A DNA stretch of 64,000 nucleotides. It comes from Oscheius sp. JU75 (lineage: Eukaryota; Nematoda; Chromadorea; Rhabditida; Rhabditidae). The position numbers and the translations under genes were made by a program. The stretch is from assembly GCA_037178855.1 (NCBI GenBank), contig JASJZC010000002.1, forward strand, positions 7,886,501 through 7,950,500, given 5' to 3'. Under the pieces are notes generated by a model. That model saw only the letters and a list, made by a program, of their open reading frames with translations, was not told where the DNA came from and did no database searches. Shown one piece after another: positions 10,301 through 22,888 of the stretch. The first letter of the stretch is position 1; each line of letters begins with the position of its first letter.

Positions 10301-13038
10301 TTACGGATTCCTGGAACAGGGGGAGACATACCTTCATCAGAGCTCCAATCGTCTCCATAAATGTAGTCGTCGTCGTTATAGACTCCAACACGATCCGTAT
10401 CTAAACCTTCAGCGTCTATCCTGCACTTAACGGCATCGACCCGCTGACGACGTTCCCCAACTCGTTGACGTAGTTGACCCAACTGTAAGCAATAATACTT
10501 GCGCCAAAATGGGTGGAGACCTTTCGGGAGAAGTTGAGCTGTAGTTCACTCTTAAAGTTCATCAGCTTCCCTATTTCTATGCCGCTAACGGGGCGACGAG
10601 CCTTCTTCGGCCTGGAATGTATAGGAGTCATAAAGGGACAAAATGTCAAAGCTACTGGGTCATACTTTGTGCAGATGATTTGTCTGAGTTCACTTAAAAG
10701 CAGGTCAAAAGATTTACAAAATTTAATTTGAGACAAAAATCCTTAATGCATTTTAAGCATGTCAACAGGCTGGGCTAAACATTTCGGGACTGGACCGGGC
10801 CTGCTGACATGCCTATGCATTTTTATTTTTGAGAAACTTGTGTTGGAAAGATCAATATGATAAAAAAGACACTATACATAAGCGTTAACAAATCTGCACA
10901 AACCTCGCCAAGGTGCCCAAATGGAATGATCGGTCCGGAGCTGCTGGTTCTTGATGCAGGACGGAAAACCTCCTTCTTCCTGAGCACGATGGACATGTAC
11001 AGGATGGCGGGCTGAAGGGTTAGGTTGGACAAGGACAAATAATATTAAAATGAGTAGGAGAGCTAAACACTTACCACTTTTCACCACAAAATATGGTGGT
11101 TACATAGGGACGAGTGGCACCGAGGCTGTATTCACTGGAGGAGGTTGATGTACAAGGTTGGGGCTCTTCCTAAAAGTATATTTCATAGAAGATTAGAAAA
11201 ATCTTACTCTTAAACGTATTTCTGTCTTTCCGGTATAGGAAATTTCTTCGTACACGTCATCTTCATCGCTTTTTTCTGTCGGTCTCGGAGGAGGTGGAAT
11301 CGTCGGCACACGAGGGATATCTGCCACGCGTACTGGCTCGGCTCTTGTAATTATCATCGGAGCTTCTGGCGAAGGAAGCTTTTCGTAATAGTCGTCTGAG
11401 GACTGCCGAGGCATTCTAAAAAGACTTTTGTGATGAAAACCCTAAAAACTTTCAAACCTCGGTGGGCGCTGCTGACGAGAGCTCGGAATTCTAGCTATCC
11501 TTTCTTTTGACGGTGGCTGTGGAGGGATTGGTGGTGGAACACGTGGTCGAGAACTGAAAATTGATTTCATTCAACTTTTTTTGGACCTGCTCTAAGAAAT
11601 GCTGAGCTTCGTTACGGTACAAATCGTGGTGGGGCCCAGGTGAAGGGGGGATCGAAATTGAAAAATGAAATGAACAGACCGCCTAATAAATAGGCTGCAA
11701 AATGTATGAAAGAAAAATATGGTACTCGTTTAGTCGAGACAGGTGCGACCTCTATTTGAACCAAACTTCGCAAAAGAGTAATGGTGACTCGATTAGGCAG
11801 GCCGCCGGTTATCCGACCACATACAAACTGGTCTAGGCTTCATCCCTGTAATCTCTCTCCCTCCAAAACGAAATCCGATAGATTTCATTTGAGAGTGGAA
11901 ACAGGTTGTTTACCTTCTGATTGCGTGACCAGAAGTAGACGTCGATGGCTCAGAGGGGATCGGCGGGGGTGGACTAGTAGGCTTCTGTATGTTTGACAGA
12001 AGCAGACGCGCCGGCTTGACTGGAGGCTTGGGTTTTTCGCCTCGGGGTCTAAAATGTAAAGTTTTTGTAGTCTGGTGCTACTACTAACCTCTCGAGGCTG
12101 TCCGTCTCCTTGTCTCGTTCAACCTTTTCAGTTGAAACGTCGTGGCTGGTATGACTCTTCTTCATGAGACTGTCGCGTCTGGGTGTACCTGGCTCGCTGC
12201 TGGACCGCTTCTTCAAGGAACTCTTCTTTCGGACCAGGCCAACTCGAACCGGCTGACTACTGAAAAATTGGAGTATCATTTTGGACAGGTTTTTGGTAGC
12301 CAAGCGGTATCGCTGACCGCGTGAGAGAGGAAACAGTCCACTGGTTCAAATAATAGACCGAAAGGGAGGTTGTTCGTATCACTGCAATGCGACTACATCG
12401 TCGCACAATGCCTCCTTGCAGTTTTCTTTGCGGAGATAGCTCGTTTCCCAAGAGAGGCAAAAAGTTGCCCCTACTATCACATTTGCCCGTCAGCGGTCGG
12501 AGAGTCCGAAAGACATGGCAACGCGTCCCTCGGCAACGTGAAGAAGGCTCATTAGCATACTGATTGTACGGGATTGCTGCCAGCGGATTAGAGGTCGGCC
12601 AAATTGGGTTGCAGGCACCTGGCTCCCAAGGGGAAATGGGCAGGGAGGGGTTAGACGATGTCTCAGGAAGAGAGAAAGTCGAGCTGACTCACTAGAGTCG
12701 ACATTTGCATGTTTGCCAAAGGGACGAGCCTTTTTTCGCGAAAGGGTATCAGTCAACTATGCTTCTAGATATAAAAAAAAAATGCTCACCTGATTCGGAA
12801 CATCTGACCGTGCTCATTGACACGGTACTTGCTGGCCTCACCGAGCCGGAATTTACCGATGCGTTTGGTGCTCTGTCCCGAAGAGGCCTCGAACCTGAAA
12901 AGCGAGGCGCCAATTGTTTACCCTCTTCATAACCCACCGTTTGGCAATGTCCCGTACCCGTGATGGTGGTGGCCCAATGGTCGTTCGTTCAGCCGCAGTG
13001 GGTGGAGGAGACGACCGGCCCTCCTGAGGCGGCGGCAT
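7199..13038 (-). CDS. ephx-1: Ephexin-family Rho guanine nucleotide exchange factor (DH-PH-SH3)
   Basis: Exchange factor for Rho GTPases, known in animals for cytoskeletal control downstream of Eph receptors and at synapses. Eighteen exons: 12938-13038, 12790-12894, 12089-12259, 11914-12048, 11458-11553, 11208-11415, 11075-11169, 10904-11011, 10521-10611, 10332-10482, 9867-10039, 9671-9823, 8946-9249, 8697-8905, 8318-8460, 7690-8278, 7500-7641, 7199-7425. All phases agree, giving 1,066 residues. The N-terminal half is proline- and serine-rich with PPPPIPSEP-like SH3-ligand motifs. The DH domain starts near EAFFEVITSEASYLRSLN and ends with MLPMQRITRYPLLLY. The PH domain follows (SLHIFLFNDMLMITKK; a late WLSAL helix), then an SH3 domain (VHAYAKQNDDELELLTGD...GWFPGSYV) and the ephexin-type tail HVRA...RLRL. 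The start is the first ATG after an acceptor (GTCTTAG). The order DH-PH-SH3 with a long N-terminus separates ephexins from other Dbl proteins. Confidence 0.92.
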
Positions 13039-13041
13039 TGC

Positions 13042-13048
13042 CTAAGAC
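13042..13048 (-). promoter_or_regulatory. Candidate splice or trans-splice acceptor before the ephexin start
   Basis: On the minus strand GTCTTAG stands three bases before the ATG. It could accept a spliced leader or a 5' UTR exon lying in the long upstream region. Confidence 0.35.
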
Positions 13049-16000
13049 GCTTAACATTTGTGTCGAGGGAAAAAGAGAAGGAAAAAGACAGAAGAAACTG
13101 TCAGTAGTCTCCCATTTACTGCGCAGGAACACAGTTCGGGTGAAAAACAAGGGGGCAGTGAGAGGGAATTCCAACGGGACGGAGAGATTTGCAGCCAATT
13201 TGTGGGTGACCTTGGTTAGGGAGAGAGACGGACAGTGTACTTATGAGTCCGTTTAAGTAAAGTAATATCTGAGAATACGATTTGATTGTATCGCTGACCC
13301 ACGTACAGTGTAGTAAAATTTGCGTGACTTTTTCAAATAGATGTGGAACAATTACAACATCTAAGGAAGTAAATGAAACATAGTACCGAGAAAAAATGAT
13401 TCAATACTCTGGAGGATATCCTTAAATGAGAACACCGTAATCAACTATCACTTCCGCAATACAGAAAAATGTCAACATCGAACTAGTGATAGAAGATAGA
13501 AGTGTAATTGGTTAAGAGGAAGATAGGAGAATGCTGGAATGCTACCGAATCCTTTTTAACTTTTAGCAAACTCATTTAACAACCAACATTCTAATTTTAT
13601 AGAGATTGAAACTAGGCAAAGAACAGATAGAGAGTGAATCTCTATTGAGGTTAAGTGGTATCGAGAGGCAAGAATGCGGATTAAAAAAGAGTTACAGGGA
13701 AACGTTCAGCATGAAAACCACCCAATAAAGGGGCCTCCGAGCGTGAAGCCGTTCCTCTACCAGACACAAAAGACTGACAGAGGGAAAGTGAGAAAAGCGG
13801 ACGAGTTTCCTCGAGGACACGAACCTTGTATGGGATCCAGTAAACAGGGAAGGATCTCTTGAGCACAGAGAGGCAAACAAGGCCGGTCTCTCGAGTTCAC
13901 GCTTTTCAGCAAAAGACAAACAGAGCTCTCTCTGGGAGGTGTCTTTCTCTTCCCATTAGGGGGAAGAGAGGAGCCGGTTTAGTTTTGATATGCCAAACAA
14001 TCATGAGAGGGAGGAAGAGACACACCTCAAGGCTAGCGAGCTACTTTATGACCAGCAGAAACATGCTGTGACATTAGCATAGAAGACAAGGAGGAAAAGA
14101 TTTGATGGGAGAGAAGGTGATCAAATAATGTTTTCCAGGTTTATCTGGTGTCTAGGAAAGTAGGAAGATGGTGTGATGCTCCGAAAAAGTTAATGAGGAG
14201 CTGCTCAACAGTTGCTGCAAGATATCCTGAAATAGACACAAGATTGAGTTGTCGTTGATAGACTTTGTCGTAGTTGATGGACTATTGCTTTCAATTGAGA
14301 GCGTTGGTTTCAGTAGAGCAGTTCAATTAACACATGAGCTGTAAAAACAAATAATGCAGCTTCCTTAATGTTTTCTGGGTTCTTAAGAAGTGCTCTACTG
14401 GATACAGCACCTTGGTTAGTTAACAAGTCGTAAGCAAGTGGCGCCCTGACATGATACCTTGTCCAAAAAAAAGTCTATCTGCACGCTTAAGAGAAGTCCT
14501 GTACAGAACGTGCCGAGATTGTACGGGTGGGGGGCAAGAGGATTTTTCTCCGGAGGATAAGGAAATTGATAATGCTCATTGGCGAAAAACAAGAAACAGA
14601 CTTGTAGGATTTTTTCAAAGTTCCAGAAGGTTTTTTAGAGCGGAACTGGCCATAAACTTAGCCTACACTGCAAAGTGGAACAGAAAGGTATTAGTTGCGG
14701 ATTACGAAACGAGTTGGGATAGAGAAACAAATACAAGAAGGAAATAACAAGTATGGACAAGGGTATCAAAAATGCAAGCAAGCAAAAAGCTGACAAATGG
14801 AGAGTTGAAAGCAGGCACTCGACCGGAAAAAGTGCCGATGTTCCCCTATTGTTGTGGCACTCTCGACCACCATAATCAAGTCCTCGTAAAATGAAAGCAA
14901 GATGACACTCTGTGGTGTTGCCGAAGAGGTTAATTACAGCCGGCTGGCAGCACAGCTGTCGCGCCAAGTTCATTGGTCGAAAAAGAGGAGGGCGCCAAAA
15001 AGGGGAAGACGTGTTCCCGCAAAGGGAACAGATGTGGTCAACCCGAAACATTTATGGAGTGCCCAGTGGCTAGTGGAGAGCCATTGACCACTGGACGGAA
15101 TCGATCCGGAAAGGCTGAGAGGCATTGGGAAAGATCGAGAGAGAGCAGAGACCACTTTTCAAGATGTCGGGCCCCCCGAAATGAACGCCAAGCATCAAAA
15201 CCTGGCATATCCGTCCTCGATACAATGGGATTCGGGGGATAGAGTACTGGAGTCATAGCTATGTAGGATTTCCATACGAAGAATAGTACTCTGACACAGT
15301 CAGATTTTAAAAATAGGGGCTTCTTCCAAGCTTTGCCTTGCTCTCAGGTATATCTTGAATCGAACCGTTTTTTAACACTGTCGATTACACTGCTCTATGC
15401 AAAATTGAAAGTTACTCTGGCTTCAAAGATTTCAGATTTCTGAAGTCTATGCAAGGATGCTACAAGAACTTCCAGACACTTGACTGTTTATGCTCATTTT
15501 CTGGTACTAACCTTAATGGGCTTCATAACACTAGGTATATGTGCAAATCATTAAGTCCATGTTTAAACGTTGGTCGGATAAATGACTGCGCACACGGTAT
15601 AAAAACAGCTAAAGTCTAGTTCTGCCAAACATGTGCTCAATGACAGGACATTGTGTTGACAAAATGACCGCCGGCTAATCCCACGTGTCCGAGAGCAAAA
15701 GACGGATGTAATGACCGAAAGGTGGTTACAGCGTGCGCGGCAGAGCTAGCCACAAACAATTGCCCCTAGGAGGAGGAGGGTCAGTGTGGGCTCTTCAATT
15801 AATTCGCTTGGCTATTAGAGCAGAGCGCACCGTCTGTCCTGCTAATGATGACAACGGTTTCCTTTCCATTTCCGTGCGGGAAAATGGACAGTACAATGCG
15901 CCTGGATAAGAGTGGGCGAAAAACGATAAGAGTAGGCTTACAATGGTGAGTAAACATGAAGGAAAAGATAATAATAGGTGGAAAGGAATCCAGAAGAGGT

Positions 16001-16470
16001 AGGGGCTAATGAGGTGAGGCGAAAATGCGATTGACCATCCCCATCATCCTCAAGACAAACATGAGACGGCTGGACCGGAACCCTGGAAGGAAGACGGGGC
16101 AGCTGCACAGCCGGCGGTTGATTACCCACTTCGAGGATAGATCCAGGCCTTCATCACGACTCTTCCGAGAGGACAGACACTTGTGAGCCTCACAGGTTGT
16201 TGTGGTGGTCAGTTGTCTATTGAAAACCAGTCAAGCAAATAAAAAAGATGCTAAAACTATGACTTTTTTTATTTCAAGTTTCTGGAGCTTCTTTCAAATT
16301 ACCAGTCGCTTACGCTCATGGCGGAGTGACTCAGTGCCGTTTTGTTACTTCCCACCTGTTCTGCCTTGATTTGTCAAGTCTAAGCTAAAACAGTACTTGA
16401 TAGAAAAGGCTACAGAAACTGTCATCTCTCCTGCTATCCCAGGCGCGATGGTTTCTGTGGAGGACTCTGT

Positions 16471-16496
16471 CTGTTTGTTTGTTTGTTTGTTTGTTT
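16471..16496 (+). repeat. (GTTT)n microsatellite
   Basis: Six perfect TGTT/GTTT units in a row within the long intergenic region. Confidence 0.85.
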
Positions 16497-17771
16497 TGTC
16501 CGTGGCCACGAAACAGAAGCGAGCCCATTGTCCAGAAGTTTTGTTGTTCGGAAACAGTTATTGCCTATATTGGATGGCAAGTCAACTTTGGGTGCGCTCT
16601 AGAACTTGGCTTTTTTCACATTAAAGCCACTGAGAGTCTTCTATTACTACGAAGCGGCGCAGCCGCCAATCTAACCTGATGGCAAAAAGACGGCTGGTTT
16701 GGTCTAACTACAGTGTACTCTCTCAACTCCGTTTGTCCAATGTTTCTCGAGTATCCCAGGGCATCATCTGGTAGAGTGAATATCACTGATCATGTTGTCG
16801 CTGGTTAAGCTGCAGCATATACGAAACCAGTCAGGATAGCTGTCATCTCTATGTTTTGTGATTAGGTTTGTTTGTCAGAGCGTTCGGAAAACTGCAAACC
16901 TATAGCTTTTCGGTAATCTTTCGTCGACACAGCTGCCTTTAAAACAGAGTAGCAGGCAAAAGCGTTCCTTCCCGATACCGCTATCATTTGCCGAGCATCT
17001 CTCTGTTGCAGATTTCGGGGAAGCCCCTTCAGATTTTTTGCTGACCAAGCCAGTTGTTCAAAGACTCTTCTTATTATTTACCAGTCATCTATCTCACCCT
17101 TATTTGTCCTTGTCATCACCCTTGTTTCTGCCTTTCACGTGCCGTTTAAGAAACACGAGGAGGTAAGGTCAACTCTATTTTTACACATACCCTTCTATTC
17201 TCATCACCTTCCACAAGATTTCATCTGTTTATTGGAGACCGATTGCCCTTTTGTGCAAAGATAAAACCAGTCGGTGAATCATACGCCTCTGTGAATCTGT
17301 AGAGAAACTGTAGCTTAGCTTATGCTCAAATTTCCGTAACGACCGATCGATATAGTACAAGACAGAAGTATTCTTAGTTGTCCGCTGTGACCTATCAGCT
17401 TAATTAAATCTTATGTTCTCAAAAGTAACTGTTAAGCTGTCAAAGTCCCTGCAAGAACTCCTCCGGCTAATACTTTCCGTCTGTTATTCTCCTAGGGCAC
17501 CCGGTTCCGCCAACTGCTTTGTGTTTACAAGCTGAGACTGATCTTGGTTCTTCCTCCCTGTCTCCATTGTTTTCCGCAATCCCAGGGGTTCTTTGTCCTG
17601 TGCTATCTATCTGTCAGTCGGGAGGACAGTCTCAGACTGAGATTGAGATAACCCCCACGCAGAGTCCACGTTTTCTTCACAGGACACTGGGGATGACTGG
17701 GCGATCCCCCAAGTTTTCGTCAGCATGAGTGCGCTGAGAGAACTTTGTCCCCGCAATAACGTAATGTTTCG

Positions 17772-17798
17772 TAGAGAGAGAGAGAGAGAGAGAGAGAT
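17772..17798 (+). repeat. (GA)n microsatellite
   Basis: About 13 uninterrupted AG units in the intergenic region upstream of the CYTH gene. Confidence 0.9.
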
Positions 17799-18618
17799 TG
17801 GAAGCGGTTGTCGTTGATAGGAAAACCGAGTTCGGGGAATCAGATCATGGAAGATGACGGGGCAGGCACATAAACCAGAGGTATTTCCTTTTAGAGTACA
17901 GTCAAACCTGACAAATTGTACAGTTCTTTACATCAAGCCGCGCCTCCAACCCAGTGATTCAGCTTCTAGCTTCCATTACTATCAGTACTCTCACTTTGAT
18001 TTCTTTGCTTAGGCTCAGTAACTTCCCGGTGATACCAGCCACAGCCAACAGGTTTAGCTTTACTGTTTGCCAAAAGCCTGTATTTTGACCAGAATGTTCA
18101 AAACCTACTGGACAGACATATGAAGTTAACAGGCTTTCTCAGCCCGTCAATACCGAGCCTAAAAAATGTTTTACAAAGATGTAGGGCAGATCAAATTTGT
18201 CTTTTTCGGGGTGAACATGTTGAGCGCGCGCCGAGGTGGCGTCATCCCAAAAACGCTTGTTTCTATCCTCTAGATCATTTTTCTTGGTGGGTGAAGCTCT
18301 CTGATCGTTCTTGTTATCAGAGGGCATTCCCCGTCCACTTTGCGTGCACGTCTCTCTCACCGTTTTTACCACACTCATCTCTGCAGCTGTCGTCTCCCGC
18401 GATCGCTGACCCTTCCTTCCATGATAACCCTTTCGGATAAGACTTGTTTACTGCTCTTTCGCGCTTTAACCGCTCTCCCAGCGTTGCAATGCGAACATTA
18501 GTAGGCGTGGACACACAAGAGATAGGCCTTGTTGTTTTGCACCAGCCACTCTATAAAGACAGGAAGAGACGCTGAGACCGCCCCTCTTCTCTACCACAGA
18601 TTTTCGCTTTCGCAAACC

Positions 18619-19719
18619 ATGCTTCAGCTACAGTATTTTCATCAGAAATATGATCCCCAGCAAGACTCGTAAGCTTTATTCTTTCGGTCTTCTAGGATTT
18701 CCTGAATATACTTTTTAAATATTTATAATATTCAGCTCCATGCACAAATCACTCGTGGTCAAGGCCCGTGTCGAGGACGTCGAGGCTACAGAAGGTGCAA
18801 TTTTCGATCTGACCGATTCTCTCGGAACTTTCTTTGAACAAGAAGATGTCTATTTTAATGTTCCTCACGGCCACTTGAAGCTGAGAATTATGCATCCCAA
18901 TGTAAGTCTAAAAATTAAAATTTTTATGCCTAAGGCTTCTGTCCATTGCAAGCGTTCCAGTAAACCTTTTCCGCTGATAAGTGACTGAGATTCTCCTGTT
19001 CAGAGATGCGGCCAGCTAATTTTCAACTCGTGTTCAAAGTTGTCAGGACACAAAATGAGTGAGAGTCAGATCACCGAGGTCGAAGATGTCTTCAATATTC
19101 GCGCCACCTTAGCTGCAGCTCTTGGAGAGCTTGGAACAATTAAGAAGAAGAGAAGAATCTTCACCACTGATGACATCAGAATTTACCTCGATGACGTGGA
19201 CGAGATTGGACAGTTCATTGACGTGGCGGTAAGTTCCTGCTATTTTTGCGAAATTGTAAACATCATATTTTGCTAACGCGTGGAGACTGTTTTGGCGCGT
19301 CTGTATTTTGAAAGATGCCTTCAAGATAAGGGCAAAAATCATAAGAATGGACACGGGAGGTGAATAACAACAGCGAATCCAGTTTGTTTCTCATGCATAG
19401 AAATCAACATCAAGACAGAAAGTTGCGATGTTAACAAATTTGGAAATATTATCGGCTCGATTCCATATAGTACTGAAATCCTACCCGCCTTCTATACCCA
19501 TTAAAACTTAAATTTCAGGTCCTCATGCCCAGCACAGCCGACAAGGACGCCTGCTGCGAACGCGCCTCTGAAGTCCGACGAAAATTGTTGATCAGTGACA
19601 GCTCCGTGGTCCCAGTAGCGTATCTGGACATGATGATTCGACGATGCAGTTTTGATGAGGAAGAGTCACAAGCAGCCAACAGCGATCCAGACACTGGGGA
19701 CAGCGACGCGTCAGTCTGA
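18619..19719 (+). CDS. CYTH-domain protein (CyaB/thiamine-triphosphatase-like fold)
   Basis: CYTH proteins form a triphosphate tunnel that binds nucleotide or thiamine triphosphates with metal ions. Exons 18619-18668, 18736-18901, 19004-19228 and 19519-19719 give 213 residues with consistent phases. The match to the CyaB-like group is clear: an N-terminal strand LVVKARVEDVE, then EDVYFNVPHGHLKLR, a middle strand CGQLIF, the helix FNIRATLAAALG, and KKKRRIFTTDDIRIYLDDVD...GQFIDVAV. The hallmark N-terminal ExExK motif appears as S-L-V-V-K, so both metal-binding glutamates are absent although the lysine is kept. Activity is therefore doubtful. The tail is acidic (ANSDPDTGDSDASV). The gene ends convergently against CEP104 with 75 bp between stop codons. 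Confidence 0.85.
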
Positions 19720-19785
19720 TCTACCTCTACGCCTTTAATACTCTTTTGTGATTCGGGTGTTTGTCACGTGTAGTATCTTTAATCT

Positions 19786-19791
19786 AATAAA
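19786..19791 (+). terminator. Poly(A) signal of the CYTH gene
   Basis: An AATAAA hexamer 66 bp after the stop codon and 3 bp from the opposing CEP104 stop codon, so the two transcripts must overlap at their 3' ends. Confidence 0.7.
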
Positions 19792-19794
19792 ACA

Positions 19795-22569
19795 TCATTG
19801 CTTGTCAGAACGGTCTATAGCGTCCATTTGGCGTTGGATTTCTTCTACTAAGGATCCTCGCCTGCCACCTGTAGGCAAAGCACTTCGAATCGCTCTCTTA
19901 TCACCTTTCTCATAGAGACGAAGCACTATGTTCCTGCCAATATTCTTCACCTCAGTAGTGCTGCTCATCAGGCACTTAATTGCAAATCTCCTGAGGGTTT
20001 CCTCAGCCAATCCCCTGAGCCTTCTCGGTACTGGGAGAAAAAACCTACTCACGCTTGCGGATTCGGTGCGCTGTACCGGTTCATCGCGTGGTAGATCAGT
20101 TCGGCCCTGGCCTTTTCGGACTTGTTTCCACTGGTCGACGGATTCATCACGTGTGGCAGATAACTTTTTGATAACTGCAAACAGTTTAAGGAAAAACCTA
20201 TCAATATACCTTTTCACTACTGTCAACGATTTCCTTGAAAACTTGCTGGGTCTCATGAGGGGTGCGCTTGTCCTAAAACTTGAATGACTAGATAAAAAAG
20301 TTTGACATACACTGCCCGCCAATTTAGCCAGCAATGGCTCGACGGTCGTTGCAGCAATAGTTGGCCCATTCTTCTGCATTTGGAACCGGGGCATAAAGTC
20401 GCAGATAGTGATTTTCAGCAGATCCAAGGCTTCCGTATACACCTAAAATGATTTTGCTCTGGATATTGGTTAATTGACCGAATGAAGTGGGTCTCTCAAC
20501 GTTTTTCCCAGGACGAAAACCATTGCATCGAAAATGCTGCGACAATTTTCTTCTGATGCATTTCTTAGGGCCGCACGAGCTTCAGCCAATCCTTCTCGTC
20601 TCCTTTCGAAGTTTCGAGAGAAGATTTTGTTCATCTAAAGTTTTAAATACTTAAATTTTAATAGTAAGCAACTGTGTTAACGCCTAAAGCCCCAGCTGCC
20701 ATTGTAGCCTCCCCATGCTCTTTCGGAGTAACGACCGTAAGGTAGTGATCATCTGTCTCATCCGGCAAATTTCTAATATTTCCAGTCTCCTCGTCGTCCA
20801 GCTTACGTTGACGGCTGAAAATTCTCAAATTTATTTTGGTGAAGTCCATACTTCTTCAGAGCTGCCGGGACGATCATGTTCTCCTTCTCCATGAACTTAT
20901 TAGGTCTACTGCTTCTTCCACTCTTAAAAATTTTACATTTGACCCTAGCAAGTCTTACAGAATAGGATCTCCGTGAAATAATTGAGTCCTTGGAGCTCGG
21001 TCTGAAAGTCACACGCTCAACAGACTTTCGTCTACGAGAAGGCGGAGCCTGTGGAGTGGTCGGCTGCGGAATGGAATACCTTGGTCGACGAGAGGACACG
21101 GATCGCGTGGAGCCGAGACTGGATGGCTGTCTAGGCGGCTTCAGCTTTTTATTGTCGTCAGGAGAGAGGTCTATAGGAGTGTACAGCTTAGGAGGTGTGT
21201 GAGGATTCTCGTCGCTGTTGTCGAAGAGAAAGTCAGGTCGATGGCTGCCAGCTGTAGAGACACGACTACCAACGGGATCGGACTGAAAAATTTGCTGGAT
21301 ATGTTCAAAATCTTACAGGCACATTTTCAGTGAGTCTGGAATCAATTGAGGCCAGAATATGGGCTCTGAGAGTTTTCATCTCTTCCGTTAAGTCGGCAGC
21401 TCGTTGATAATCTTCATCGGCGATAGCCTCCTCCTTGTCACCTTCCAGCTGTCGCATTTCTCCAATAGACTTTGCTATAAGTCTTTCTGCCAGCTGGGCC
21501 TGTTTTGCTAAACGGAAGTTTTCTTCCTAAACCGTTATTTTTAGCGCATAATTTTAAAAAGCTTACCTTAACACAACGTTCCTTGTTTGTGTTAACTGCT
21601 CGGTTCAAATCTTCCAGCTCTTTTGTATATTTCTTGTTCCCGGCCTTTGGTAAGGCTGGCTCTTTCTTTTCACCGCCAAGTTTTCTGTACAGGGGATTTT
21701 CTTCAGAGTCAGGAACTCGACTACCGAAAATCTTCACTTCTACCAGGCCGATCTAAATTTTGAAGCTAAGAGGGAAACTTTAATATTGCCATCCCCACGA
21801 ATACTTAATTAAAAGCATATTTCAATTTTTAAATCCACGGAAAACAATTTTTAAATAAATGTGAACAAGACCTGTAGTACCCTTTTTTTCGTTTTAAGCC
21901 CTCTACCGCTGATATCTAAGTAGTTACATAATTTAGTAAATTGTAAACATTGCGCGCGCATGAGGATGATTGATTAAAAGCAAATTTCTAGTGATTGACT
22001 CCACAGGAAATATTCTTCCAACAATAGTAAACAAAACCTATGGTGCCCTTTTTGCTAAACAACTTCTACCGGAAAATTCAAAAGACTTTAGATTTATTAC
22101 CTCTATAATATTGTTGTTTGAAACATACCTGGTTTTCAATATTCTCCTCATGTTCATGAGCTCCATGGATTCGAAAAAGAAGCTGTGAGCACTGATCATC
22201 CACATAAACTGTCTTCAACTCGTGTCTTTCCGACTTTTTGTGTTTAAAAACGACTTCACCAATTGACTTGTGGCCGGAAGAGTTTACGATCATTAACTCG
22301 ATCTTGCTGGCTAATATATTTCTTTTTGGTTATGAGAAGAACGCACGAATGAACTGATTGTGACTGATGAGTTCCAGTTTGTCCAAATTGGCTGGGTAGC
22401 GGAGGGTCAGCTCCAGATCTATAGGGAATTTTGGCTTTCTACAACATATATGAGAATTCAAATTTAAGTTGTCCTACTTTTCCGAGATCCATGACTGGGA
22501 GACGAGAAGACGAGGATTCGAATTCTTCTGACTGCCAATCTGGCTGACTACAAACGGCTGGCTAGACAT
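19795..22569 (-). CDS. CEP104: CEP104-like centrosomal/ciliary tip protein, short form
   Basis: CEP104 tracks microtubule plus ends and the tip of cilia. Exons (minus): 22478-22569, 22347-22438, 22129-22310, 21567-21752, 21317-21526, 20959-21282, 20852-20922, 20682-20814, 20479-20634, 20311-20442, 20210-20272, 20053-20174, 19795-20014, giving 660 residues. The N-terminal jelly-roll is recognisable: FPIDLELTLRYPANLDKLEL, then IPSKIELMI after a splice join. A coiled coil follows (LYRKLG...YTKELEDLNRAV; LAERLIAKSIGEM), then a basic, Ser/Pro-rich linker and a TOG-like helical-repeat region (VYTEALDLLKITICDF; FAIKCLMSSTTEVKNIG). The human protein is about 925 residues; the C-terminal zinc-finger array seems absent here. 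The last intron is 38 bp and was placed by phase, since without it the frame breaks. The start codon has no upstream coding frame of note. Confidence 0.85.
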
Positions 22570-22888
22570 GTCGCACACCGTGGTTGTGAAGAATGCTCTC
22601 TTAGCAACGGATAGCCCTGTTTTGAGAGGACGCACAAAAAATGCAGGGAAGACTATAGAAGATCTCTCTTTATGAACAACAAACAAGGAAAAATACTCGC
22701 TTTGTGAGCAGGACAAGTGAGGCTGAAGATCACCGGCTTCGGTTGTGGTGGGCGGGACGGAGGCAAAACGAGGGGATGGGACTAGTCTATGTTGACAATG
22801 TACACAGTTTTAAAATTGTGAAAGGCTCGCAATAATTAAAGTGAACTGAGATAGGGCTGAGAAGAGACATGGACATGGGAGAAGAGGA

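Larger units (their letters stand above)
13049..18618. other. 5.6-kb divergent intergenic region, no gene recognised
   Basis: This stretch separates the starts of ephexin (-) and the CYTH gene (+) and is unusually long for this compact window. Open frames are short and do not resemble proteins I know. It contains a GTTT run (16471-16496) and a GA run (17772-17798) and several purine-rich tracts. It may hold promoters, distal 5' exons or non-coding RNAs that cannot be seen by eye. Confidence 0.5.

Noticed and set aside
14635-15051. 138-residue minus-strand frame in the intergenic region
   Set aside because: No recognisable domain, splice structure or start context; it is plausible as a chance frame in GC-balanced DNA.
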